DNA of 54,290 bases from CAZRHH01 sp964599885 (GTDB lineage: Bacteria; Chloroflexota; Dehalococcoidia; DSTF01; JACRBR01), in contig CAZRHH010000016.1 in NCBI GenBank assembly GCA_964599885.1, positions 1 to 54,290 on the forward strand, read 5' to 3'. The translations under genes were made by a program, and so were the position numbers. The notes under the pieces were generated by a model that saw only the letters and a program-made list of their open reading frames with translations, was not told the DNA's origin and made no database searches. Below, one piece after another: positions 23,759 to 30,998 of this stretch. The stretch's first letter is position 1; each line of letters begins with the position of its first letter.

Positions 23759-24304
23759 TCACTCCGCCAGCAGCTCATGGCCCTGCGTGCGCACAGCATC
23801 CTCACCCGCGCGCCCCAACGCCCAGTGAGCGTCCGGGTCGTCGAGCGCGACGGGGCGAAAGTTGTGCGTGCCGAGACGCTCGACAAGCGCGGCGTACTGC
23901 TCGCCGAACTTCGACTGCCAGGCGTGCAGATAGCGCACCTCACGCACGTTCGCCTGCAGCAGCTCCTTGAGGCAGCCGAAGCAGGGCTGCAGCGTCGTAT
24001 ACAGCGTGCAATCTTCGACGGCGACGCCGAAGCGCGCGGCGGCGAGCAGCGCGTTCTGCTCGGCATGCACGCAGATGCACAGATCGTATCCCTCGCCCGA
24101 CGCGTACTGCTCCGGGTTCGCGCAGCGGTGGCAGCCGCCGTCCTCGCAGTTACGCATCTTTGAAGGCGTGCCGTTGTATCCGGTGCTCAGGATGCGCGAG
24201 TCGCGGACGATGATCGCGCCGACACGCCGTCCCGTGCAGCTCGCCCGGGCGCGTACAGCGAGCGCGATGCCCATGAAGTACGCGTCGGGCTCAGGGCGTG
24301 GCAT
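23759..24304 (-). CDS. deoxycytidylate (dCMP) deaminase family protein
   Basis: A 181-aa zinc deaminase of the ComEB/dCMP deaminase family, which makes dUMP from dCMP. Zinc and catalytic residues are HAE (His80, Glu82) and PCFGC (Cys108, Cys111). The family's second Cys-rich segment NCEDGGCHRCANPEQY (residues 52-67) and TGYNGTPSKMRNC are present. The C-terminal 40 residues extend past the usual end. Its start overlaps the lipoprotein stop by 14 nt, so it is the last gene of the ROK-lipoprotein-deaminase operon. Confidence 0.9.
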   Translation of the reverse strand: MPRPEPDAYFMGIALAVRARASCTGRRVGAIIVRDSRILSTGYNGTPSKMRNCEDGGCHRCANPEQYASGEGYDLCICVHAEQNALLAAARFGVAVEDCTLYTTLQPCFGCLKELLQANVREVRYLHAWQSKFGEQYAALVERLGTHNFRPVALDDPDAHWALGRAGEDAVRTQGHELLAE

Positions 24305-24719
24305 TGGTCTCCGCCACGGTCGGATCCTTCGCCGGAAACTCGAGCGTGCCCTCGTCCGCGCTCTCGACGATCAGCCGCTCATCGTTGTACGTGATCGCGA
24401 CGGGCTTGCTGACAAAGTTGTCGATGACGGCCGCCGGGAACATGCGGTCGCACTCCATCGTCGCCGTGATCGCTTCGAGGTTCGTGCGGATCTGCAGCGT
24501 CTCGCCGGTACACGACACGCCGAGTAGCGTCCGCACGTTCGTCGCCACGGGTGTGCCACCGGGCAGCCGATCGATGCTCCCGAGCGATCCGCCGTCGCCG
24601 AACGCGTCGCCGTTCGGCGGGTCGTCGTCGTCGTCGCGGCCGAGCGAGCAGCCGGCTGACGCGGCCGCGAGCGTCGCGATGACCAGGAGCCTCGATACTG
24701 TTCGGAGGGTGGGCCTCAC
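24291..24719 (-). CDS. small lipoprotein, hypothetical
   Basis: A 142-aa exported protein. GTG start at 24719 follows GAGGAGA with a 4-nt gap. The signal sequence (RLLVIATLAAASAGC) ends in a SAGC lipobox, followed by an acidic Asp run (GRDDDDD). The mature domain has a possible disulfide pair (SCTGETLQ, MECDRMFP) and beta strands (PVAITYNDERLIVESA). The family is not recognised. Confidence 0.75.
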   Translation of the reverse strand: MRPTLRTVSRLLVIATLAAASAGCSLGRDDDDDPPNGDAFGDGGSLGSIDRLPGGTPVATNVRTLLGVSCTGETLQIRTNLEAITATMECDRMFPAAVIDNFVSKPVAITYNDERLIVESADEGTLEFPAKDPTVAETNATP

Positions 24720-24733
24720 GTTATCTCCTCGTT

Positions 24734-25648
24734 TTATGCGTGCTCGCGGATGCGGTCCAGCGCGAGCTTCACGGCTCCCACCACCTGCGCATCGTCGCCC
24801 AGCGCCGACAGCAGCATCTTCGTTTTCAGCGGCGTACAGGCATGCACCATCTCGCGGATGGGCTCGATGAACCACTCGCCCTGCGCAGCCGCGACGCCGC
24901 CGCCGAAGACGATCGCGTCGGGGTCGAGCAGCGCGATCATATCGGCAACGGCCATCGCGATGTATTCCTGCGTCTCGTGCAACCATGCGGCCGCCTCCGT
25001 TTCGCCGTTTTTCGCCGCCTCGAAGAGTTGCGACGGCGTGCCGTGTTCGCCGAGCAGCTCCTTCGCGCGCGCCGCCATGGCTCGGCCGCCGACGACGCCT
25101 TCGAGGCAGTGCTGCCAGCCGGGGGCGCGTAGCTGCTCGCGCGTCATCGGGAAGAACGCCGCTTCGCCGGCGAGGAAGTGCGCGCCGCGGTGCAGCTTGC
25201 CATCGAGCCAGACGCCGGCGCCGATGCCCGTGCCCAACGCGATGAAGACGAAGTCGCGCATGCCCTTCGCGGCGCCGAGCCACGCCTCGCCCGCCGCCGC
25301 CGCGTTCGCATCGTTCTCGACCGCTACCGACACGTTGCGCGGCCGACCGAGCTCGCTCGCAATATCGACGTCGCCCCAATCTGGGAGGTTCGCGATTGAC
25401 GCCACCGTGCCGCGCGGTGGATCGACCGTGCCCGGGAGCGCCATGCCGATGCCGGCCACCTTCGCGCCCACCCAGACGCCGCGCACAAGATCATCGATCG
25501 TGCGGCCGATGTCGCGGAGGACGCGCTCTGGGCCGCCGCCCGGATACGCGCCGACGCGCCGTGCCTCGATGTCGCCGTCCTCGTTGGCAATGACGACGCG
25601 CACGTTCGTGGCGCCCAGATCGACGCCCGCGATGAACTTCTGAGGCAT
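24734..25648 (-). CDS. ROK-family sugar kinase
   Basis: A 304-aa ROK kinase. ATP-binding and catalytic features: GVDLGATNVRVVIA (phosphate-1), IGMALPGTVD, ENDANAAAAGE (catalytic Asp in ENDAN), ALGTGIGAGVWLDG (phosphate-2) and FGGGVAAA (adenosine). The zinc motif CxCGxxGCxE of repressor and glucokinase-type ROK members is absent; the region reads PGWQHCLEGVVGG. Its product, a sugar phosphate, could feed the sugar operon upstream. No helix-turn-helix domain is present, so it is an enzyme rather than a repressor. Confidence 0.9.
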   Translation of the reverse strand: MPQKFIAGVDLGATNVRVVIANEDGDIEARRVGAYPGGGPERVLRDIGRTIDDLVRGVWVGAKVAGIGMALPGTVDPPRGTVASIANLPDWGDVDIASELGRPRNVSVAVENDANAAAAGEAWLGAAKGMRDFVFIALGTGIGAGVWLDGKLHRGAHFLAGEAAFFPMTREQLRAPGWQHCLEGVVGGRAMAARAKELLGEHGTPSQLFEAAKNGETEAAAWLHETQEYIAMAVADMIALLDPDAIVFGGGVAAAQGEWFIEPIREMVHACTPLKTKMLLSALGDDAQVVGAVKLALDRIREHA

Positions 25649-25773
25649 CGAGGCTCCTGCTTTACGTGGTGCGACCGCATCAATCGTGGCCGGCTGAGTG
25701 TAACGTCTTGCTGCCGACGCGGCCTCAAGCGGAGTGGCTCACGGCACTCGTCAATCTACACCTGACTTGCACC

Positions 25774-25795
25774 CCATTTCCCACTTCCCACTTCC
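25774..25795. repeat. short CCCACTT repeat
   Basis: Two copies of CCCACTT with a degenerate third (CCCATTT). On the minus strand this is GGGAAGTGGGAAGTGGG-like, a cousin of the GGGAAGC tandem repeat at 4972-5006. Confidence 0.5.
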
Positions 25796-25851
25796 GAATG
25801 CCCAGCCGCTGTTGTGGTAGATTGGTGCGAATCGCGAGGCAGCCGGAGCCT

Positions 25852-26964
25852 ATGCTCGACATCTATCTTCTCACGCTTGCGCTCTCGATCGGCATCGGCG
25901 CCGCCACGACGGTTGTGCTGCTCGCCGTCTCCCGCACCGAGCGCTTTATTGGCCTCTTCAATGTGCGCGGGCCGCTCGAGCGCCCGCGCTGGGGTGGCCT
26001 CGTCTTTCTCGTCACGTTCGCAGTAACGCCGTTCATCGCGGCCGCGTTGTCGGACCACGCGAGCGAGTTCTTCACGCCGCATCGCGGCAGCTTCCTTGGT
26101 TTCGTCGCCGCGGTCTCGCTCGTCTTTCTCGTCGGCTTTCTCGATGACGTGAAACTCACCAGTCCGGGGCTGCGTTCTCTGGTGTTTTGCGTGTCCGCGA
26201 CGGCTGTGTACGCCGCCGGGTATCGCATCGACGATGTGGGTCTGCCGGGCGGCCCGGAGATCCATTTTGGCTTCTTCGGCTTCTTCGTGACGATCGCCTG
26301 GATCTGGCTGATCACAAACGCGGTGAATCTGATCGACGGCCGGGACGGCGTGGCGCTCGGCGTCGCGGTGTTCGCCGCGCTGACGCTCGCCACCGTCGCG
26401 GCGTCATCGTCGCACCCGACGGTGGCGATTCTGCTGCTTGCGCTCGTCGGCGCCGGTCTGGGGTTTTTGCCGTTCAACCTGCCGCCGGCGTCGTCGTACA
26501 TCGGCGACTCAGGCGCGTACGTGCTGGGCTTCATCATTGGCACGCTGTCTATCCGCGCCGCCACCGGTCCGACGGATCATGTCTTTATCGCCGTGCCGAT
26601 CATCGCGCTCGGCTATCCGATCCTCGACATTGGAGTCGCCTTCACACGCCGCCTCCTGCAGCACAAGCACCCGATGATCGGCGACGGTGACCACATCCAT
26701 TCCCGGATCGAATCCGCCGGCGCCGGCCCGCGCGGCTTGCTGCTGATCACGTACACACTGGCCGTGCTGTTCTGTGTCGGCGCGATCCTGCTCCACGAAG
26801 TCAGCAGTACGTGGGTCGAGGCGGGCGTGCTGCTAGCGCTGCTCACGACCGTCGCTGCGCTGCTGCTGAAGCTCGGGTACGTGCTGACCATCTGGAACAG
26901 CCACAGCGTCGTCTGGCTGCGCCAACGCCTGTTCGCGCCGGACGAGACGACCGCGCGGCAATAA
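25852..26964 (+). CDS. WecA/MraY-like polyprenyl-phosphate sugar-1-phosphate transferase
   Basis: A 370-aa polytopic membrane enzyme of glycosyltransferase family 4, with about ten hydrophobic segments. It links a sugar phosphate from a UDP-sugar to undecaprenyl phosphate. Motifs: GFLDDVK (DD), NAVNLIDGRDGVA (NxxNxxDGxDG), YIGDSGAYVLG and GDGDHIHSRI (HxHxR loop). The HIH sequence and placement next to rhamnose and glycosyltransferase genes favour the WecA type (surface polysaccharide) over peptidoglycan MraY. ATG at 25852 follows GGAG; a far upstream start is unlikely. Confidence 0.9.
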   Translation: MLDIYLLTLALSIGIGAATTVVLLAVSRTERFIGLFNVRGPLERPRWGGLVFLVTFAVTPFIAAALSDHASEFFTPHRGSFLGFVAAVSLVFLVGFLDDVKLTSPGLRSLVFCVSATAVYAAGYRIDDVGLPGGPEIHFGFFGFFVTIAWIWLITNAVNLIDGRDGVALGVAVFAALTLATVAASSSHPTVAILLLALVGAGLGFLPFNLPPASSYIGDSGAYVLGFIIGTLSIRAATGPTDHVFIAVPIIALGYPILDIGVAFTRRLLQHKHPMIGDGDHIHSRIESAGAGPRGLLLITYTLAVLFCVGAILLHEVSSTWVEAGVLLALLTTVAALLLKLGYVLTIWNSHSVVWLRQRLFAPDETTARQ

Positions 26965-26998
26965 CCCATTCGTCGCGCCCCAATCACCAGACATCGAG

Positions 26999-27868
26999 TC
27001 ATCGTGCGATACGCCGCCGCACGGCGTTGTTCACAAGCATCACACCGCACCGCGCGGCGATGCCGGCGGCCGTGATAGCGTCGAGCGCGATGTTGCCGCG
27101 GAGGTGCTTGCGGTAGTAGCGCCACATGCTGCGGTGCCGGGCGATGATCATCTTTGGCGGCGCGCTCACGCTGACGCCGATGCGGTGGTACAGCACTGCC
27201 GCCGGTTCGTAGACGACGCGGTAGCCAGCGTGATGCACGCGGCGGCAGAAGTCGACATCCTCATTGAACATGAAGTAGCCCGCATCCCAGCCGCCGAGTT
27301 CATCGAACACGGCACGCGGGAACATGAGCGCGGCGCCGCTCACCCAATCGACATCACGAACGCTCGCGTGATCGAAGCCCGTCATGAGGTAGTCGCGGGA
27401 ATAGCGGTTGCCCGGCAACACGCGCGTCAGCAGTGAGTACCGATTGAACAGCGCCGCCGCGTAGCCGGGGTAAGCGCGGCAACTCATTTGCACGCTGCCG
27501 TCATCGTTCAGCAGCTTCGGCGCGACGACCCCGACATCCGCATGCTCGCGCAGAAATGCCACCAGCACCGAGAGCGCGTCGTGCTCGAACCGAATGTCCG
27601 GGTTCAGCACGGCGATGTAACGTCCCGAGGATGCACGCACGCCCTCGTTGATCCCACCGGACAGCCCGATGTTCGTCGTGCGAGCGATGACACGCGCGGA
27701 TGGGTACACCTCCCGTAGATACGACGCGGTGCCATCCGCGGACGCGTTGTCGACGACGGTCAGCTCGTAATCCACGCCGCGCGTGTGTTCGGCGAGCGAT
27801 GTGAGCAGCGCATCGATGTGCCTCCGCGAGTTGTACGTCACCACCACGACGGAGAGTTCGGTGTTCAC
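26999..27868 (-). CDS. family 2 glycosyltransferase
   Basis: A 289-aa GT-A enzyme of the rhamnosyltransferase-like group. SVVVVTYNSRRHIDALL, TVVDNASADGT, LNPDIRFEHDAL (DxD-like), SGAALMFPRAVFDELGGWD and FNEDVDFCRRVHHAGY are typical. The start is GTG at 27868, overlapping the stop of the upstream family 4 glycosyltransferase (GTGA). Last gene of the rmlD-GT2-GT4-GT2 operon. Confidence 0.92.
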   Translation of the reverse strand: MNTELSVVVVTYNSRRHIDALLTSLAEHTRGVDYELTVVDNASADGTASYLREVYPSARVIARTTNIGLSGGINEGVRASSGRYIAVLNPDIRFEHDALSVLVAFLREHADVGVVAPKLLNDDGSVQMSCRAYPGYAAALFNRYSLLTRVLPGNRYSRDYLMTGFDHASVRDVDWVSGAALMFPRAVFDELGGWDAGYFMFNEDVDFCRRVHHAGYRVVYEPAAVLYHRIGVSVSAPPKMIIARHRSMWRYYRKHLRGNIALDAITAAGIAARCGVMLVNNAVRRRIAR

Positions 27869-28998
27869 GCAGGATCACGCTTGGCATGAACCCGCTCGTA
27901 GACGGCGTGCGTTTCGTCGGCGGCGCGCGACCAGCTAAACTCGGCGGCGCGCGCACGTCCCGCTTCCGAGAGCCGTGCGCGCAACGTCTCATCCGTCAGT
28001 AACTCCCGTAGGCCGTCGCGAATCGCCGCGACAGACAACGGATCGACGAGCAGCGCCGCTTCACCAGCCACCTCTGCCGTCGCTGACACGTTCGATGTGA
28101 GCGTCGGCGCGCCGCAGGCCATCGCTTCGAGGATGGGGAGGCCGAACCCCTCGTACAGGGAAGGGCAGGCAAATGCCGTCGCGCCGCTGTATAGCGCCGG
28201 CATGTCGGCCTGCGGCACGTAGCCTGCAAACACGACGCGGTCGCGCATCCCGAGTTCATTGACGAGCTGAAAGTCGCGCTCGTAGTCCCACGCCTTCTGT
28301 CCCACGACGAGCAACGCGTTATCGACGCCTTCATCGCGCAACTGGCGCATCGCGTGGATCAGCCGCGCGCGATTCTTCCCCGGCTCCAGGCTGCCAACGT
28401 TCAGCACGTAGTCCTGATGCACGCCGTGCCGAGCCGCGATCACGGCGCCCACCGCCCGATCGACGGGCGCGTAGTCGGCGGATGCCGCCTCGTACACAAC
28501 GGTCACACGAGCTTCAGGCACGTTGAGTAAGCGCAACACGTCATCGCGCACGGCGCGGGACGGCACGATGATTGCGTCCGCAACACGAGCCGAAAGCCGC
28601 GTTAGGGCCTGCATATACCACCGCCGCGCGGGCGGATAGCGCTCCGGCATCCGGAAGAACGTGACGTCGTGGATCGTGACGACGCGTTTCGCGCCGCCGC
28701 TGCGCAGCGGCAGCGTGTGATGCGTCGAGTGCAGCACGTCGATGCGCAGGCGTTGGAGCGCGGCCGGCAGCTGCGTGTGTTCCCAGGCCAGGCGGGCCGG
28801 CCGTGATCGCGCGTCCACGTGCTCGATGCGCCAGTTCTTCTTGTCGTGTGCCACATCGTCAAACCAGGCGCCGCGCGTGAAGAGCGCATAGCCGTCGTGC
28901 GCGTCACGCTGGGCCAGTGCGCGTACGAGCTCAATCGCATACACGCCGGCGCCCGCGGGCGACGGCGGCACCGAAGAAGCGTCGATCGCGATTCTCAC
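27865..28998 (-). CDS. family 4 glycosyltransferase
   Basis: A 377-aa GT-B enzyme. The N-terminus RIAIDASSVPPSPAGAGVY, the middle SLEPGKNRARLIHAM and the donor-site motif PSLYEGFGLPILEAMACG (E-x7-E) define the family; the sequence resembles mannosyl/rhamnosyl transferases of cell-surface polysaccharides. The start is GTG at 28998, overlapping the upstream stop (GTGA). The longer frame to 29148 lies inside the upstream gene and is not used. Confidence 0.93.
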   Translation of the reverse strand: MRIAIDASSVPPSPAGAGVYAIELVRALAQRDAHDGYALFTRGAWFDDVAHDKKNWRIEHVDARSRPARLAWEHTQLPAALQRLRIDVLHSTHHTLPLRSGGAKRVVTIHDVTFFRMPERYPPARRWYMQALTRLSARVADAIIVPSRAVRDDVLRLLNVPEARVTVVYEAASADYAPVDRAVGAVIAARHGVHQDYVLNVGSLEPGKNRARLIHAMRQLRDEGVDNALLVVGQKAWDYERDFQLVNELGMRDRVVFAGYVPQADMPALYSGATAFACPSLYEGFGLPILEAMACGAPTLTSNVSATAEVAGEAALLVDPLSVAAIRDGLRELLTDETLRARLSEAGRARAAEFSWSRAADETHAVYERVHAKRDPA

Positions 28999-29915
28999 AG
29001 GTCGCGCACCTGCATCGTCCGCCCCATGCGTCCGCGATAATAGTCGAGCGTACCGAGCAGCATCGCGCGGAGCAGCCGTGGCTGTCCACGCACGAGCATC
29101 TTCGCCGCTGTCGCCACGCGCGTTGCCAGAAAATACGCCGTAAACCACGCGTACGCTATCCGCGATCGCTGGTGTTTACGGACGAGATAGGCGCGGTTGC
29201 GGGTCGCGTAGTACTGCTTAAAGGGCGTCATCCAGCCGCCGCCGCTCGCGCCGCTCTCGCGATGATAGATCACCGCTGACGGCTCATAGCGCACGCTATA
29301 CCCCTTCAACTGTGCGCGGCGGATGAAGTCGGTCTCCTCGTAATACATGAAGAAGCGCTCGTCGAGCCTCCCGGCGTCGCGAAACGCCGCGAGCGGCACC
29401 AACGCGCAGCAAAAGCTCGCCGTATCGAGCCCGTCGCGGCGGTGGTTGGTGGCGGGGCCGTCGCGTTCGCCGCCGTAGGTGTTGCGGAACACGCCGAGCG
29501 TCCAGTCGAACCCGCCGGCGTGCGTGCTGATCAGCGCGTGGTCGTAGTAATACAGAATCTTCGGCACGACCATCGTGCGCGCATCGGCGGCAGCGAGCAG
29601 CCGCTCCAGAACATCCGGCGTGACGGCGACGTCGTTGTTGAGAAAGAGCGCGTACTCGCAGCCGAGCGTCGTACACGCTTCGACGCCGACATTCGCGCCG
29701 GCGGCAAATCCGACGTTGTCGTCGCAGCGAACGTGGTGCGCATCCGGAAAAGCGCGCTCGATCGTTGCCATAGAGCCGTCCGTCGAGCCGGAATCGACCA
29801 CGATCAGCCGCCATCCCGCAGGGGTCACCTCTCGCATCGACGTGCAGAACTCGTCGATGAACGCCGCGCTGTTGTAGTTGACGACGATTACGCCGACGGA
29901 GGAGGCGTCAGCCAT
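28995..29915 (-). CDS. family 2 glycosyltransferase
   Basis: A 306-aa GT-A enzyme: VGVIVVNYNSAAFIDEF, IVVDSGSTDGS, GFAAGANVGVEA, ALFLNNDVAVTPDVLERLL (DxD-like DV region), FFMYYEETDFIRRAQLKGY. The C-terminal helices (residues about 235-300) could attach it to the membrane. ATG at 29915 lies in the last codons of rmlD, so the two are coupled. It is related to, but distinct from, the transferase at 26999. Confidence 0.92.
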   Translation of the reverse strand: MADASSVGVIVVNYNSAAFIDEFCTSMREVTPAGWRLIVVDSGSTDGSMATIERAFPDAHHVRCDDNVGFAAGANVGVEACTTLGCEYALFLNNDVAVTPDVLERLLAAADARTMVVPKILYYYDHALISTHAGGFDWTLGVFRNTYGGERDGPATNHRRDGLDTASFCCALVPLAAFRDAGRLDERFFMYYEETDFIRRAQLKGYSVRYEPSAVIYHRESGASGGGWMTPFKQYYATRNRAYLVRKHQRSRIAYAWFTAYFLATRVATAAKMLVRGQPRLLRAMLLGTLDYYRGRMGRTMQVRDL

Positions 29916-30783
29916 CGGCGGCGACCTTCGCCCGCGCTGCACGTTCAATGTGCGATGTCAACGCGTCGCGCCACGCCGGCAACACAATGCCGAGCGCGCG
30001 TGCCCGCGTGTTCGCCAGCACGGAGTACGGCGGCTTCAGCGGACCGTCGTATCCGGAAGCGCGCAGTTCGGACGTCGTCACGCGCTCGATGGGCGTCGCG
30101 TCGAAGCCGGTGAGGCGCAGGATCTCCTTCGCCCAGTCGTATCTCGAAGCCGTCCCTGCGTTCGCGAAGTGGTAGACGCCGCCCGGTGCTTTCGACTCGA
30201 CGAGTGCGCCGATCGCTTCCGCAAGATCGACCGCGGACGTTGGGGCGGCAATCTCGTCGTCGACGAAGCGCAGCGGTCGTCTCGCAGCCGCGGCGGCGCG
30301 TACCTTCTCGACGAAGTTGGCGCCGCCGTCGCCGTAGACCCACGATGTGCGTACGATCATTGCGCGAGCATGCGCCGCCGCCACGAGGCGCTCGCCTTCG
30401 GCTTTCGAGCGCCCGTACGCGTTGACCGGAGCGGTCTCGGCGTCCTCGGTGTACGGCGCGCTGGTGGTTCCGTCGAACACTTCGTTCGTGCTGACGGCGA
30501 CGAAGAGGGCGTCGCAGGCGGCCGCCGCTTGCGCGACATAACCAGCGCCGCGGGCATTGATCGCGTCCGCCAGGTCCGGTTCGCGCTCACACCGCGCCGT
30601 ATCCGTGAGCGCCGCGCAGTGCAGCACCGCACCCGGCCCTGCCGCAGCGATCATAGAGGAGACTTGCGCCGCATCGGAGACGTCCAATTCGCTGTGCGTG
30701 GCCGCGGTCACATCATGCTTGGCGAGCGCGCGCCGCAGGGCGCGCCCAAGCTGTCCATCGCCGCCCGTGATCAGTATTCGCAT
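29908..30783 (-). CDS. rmlD: dTDP-4-dehydrorhamnose reductase
   Basis: A 291-aa short-chain reductase making dTDP-L-rhamnose from dTDP-4-keto-L-rhamnose. NAD(P)-binding GGDGQLGRAL at residues 7-16, CAALTDTARCE, the SDR pair Tyr123 and Lys127 (NAYGRSKAEGE), RTSWVYG, and DEIAAPTSAVDLAEAI. Its product would feed the rhamnosyl-type transferases downstream; rmlA, B and C are not in the window. ATG at 30783 is 8 nt after a TACAAT box, no SD. Confidence 0.92.
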   Translation of the reverse strand: MRILITGGDGQLGRALRRALAKHDVTAATHSELDVSDAAQVSSMIAAAGPGAVLHCAALTDTARCEREPDLADAINARGAGYVAQAAAACDALFVAVSTNEVFDGTTSAPYTEDAETAPVNAYGRSKAEGERLVAAAHARAMIVRTSWVYGDGGANFVEKVRAAAAARRPLRFVDDEIAAPTSAVDLAEAIGALVESKAPGGVYHFANAGTASRYDWAKEILRLTGFDATPIERVTTSELRASGYDGPLKPPYSVLANTRARALGIVLPAWRDALTSHIERAARAKVAADG

Positions 30784-30791
30784 AGCGGCGC

Positions 30792-30797
30792 ATTGTA
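30792..30797 (-). promoter_or_regulatory. -10 box giving a leaderless rmlD transcript
   Basis: Minus-strand TACAAT, 8 nt before ATG. The 11-mer TACAATGCGCC also precedes aroQ. Confidence 0.5.
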
Positions 30798-30860
30798 ACG
30801 CGGGCCATCATCCGAAGGCGCGCCGCGAAGCTGTTGCTCGTTGACAAAGCGCCGATGCGC

Positions 30861-30889
30861 TTGATCGACGGATCGCCCCGCGCTAGACT
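30861..30889 (+). promoter_or_regulatory. hppA promoter
   Basis: TTGATC (30861-30866), a 17-nt spacer and TAGACT (30884-30889). Transcription would begin near 30896, leaving an 84-nt leader. Confidence 0.5.
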
Positions 30890-30903
30890 TGCGGCGCTCT
30901 ACG

Positions 30904-30926
30904 GGAGGTGCATGGCGCCTCCTTTT
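30904..30926 (+). promoter_or_regulatory. leader hairpin with T-run before hppA
   Basis: GGAGGTGC pairs with GCGCCTCC (one G-T pair) around ATG, followed by TTTT. It looks like a small terminator or attenuator and starts within about 8 nt of the predicted transcript start. Its 5' arm contains a GGGAGG Shine-Dalgarno sequence. Confidence 0.5.
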
Positions 30927-30998
30927 GTGCGTCCAATTGATCATGTCATTTCGCGCAGGGGCGCGAGAAGGAGAAGCCGATGGAACTCGTCTGGTTAG
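30912..30998 (+). CDS. possible leader peptide (uORF) of hppA
   Basis: A 28-codon frame starts at the ATG in the hairpin loop, 3 nt after GGGAGG, and reads MAPPFVRPIDHVIS then an Arg-rich tail. It stops at 30996-30998, after the hppA start (30980), in another frame. Ribosomes on it would open the hairpin and overlap the hppA start. Whether it is translated is unknown. Confidence 0.3.
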   Translation: MAPPFVRPIDHVISRRGARRRSRWNSSG

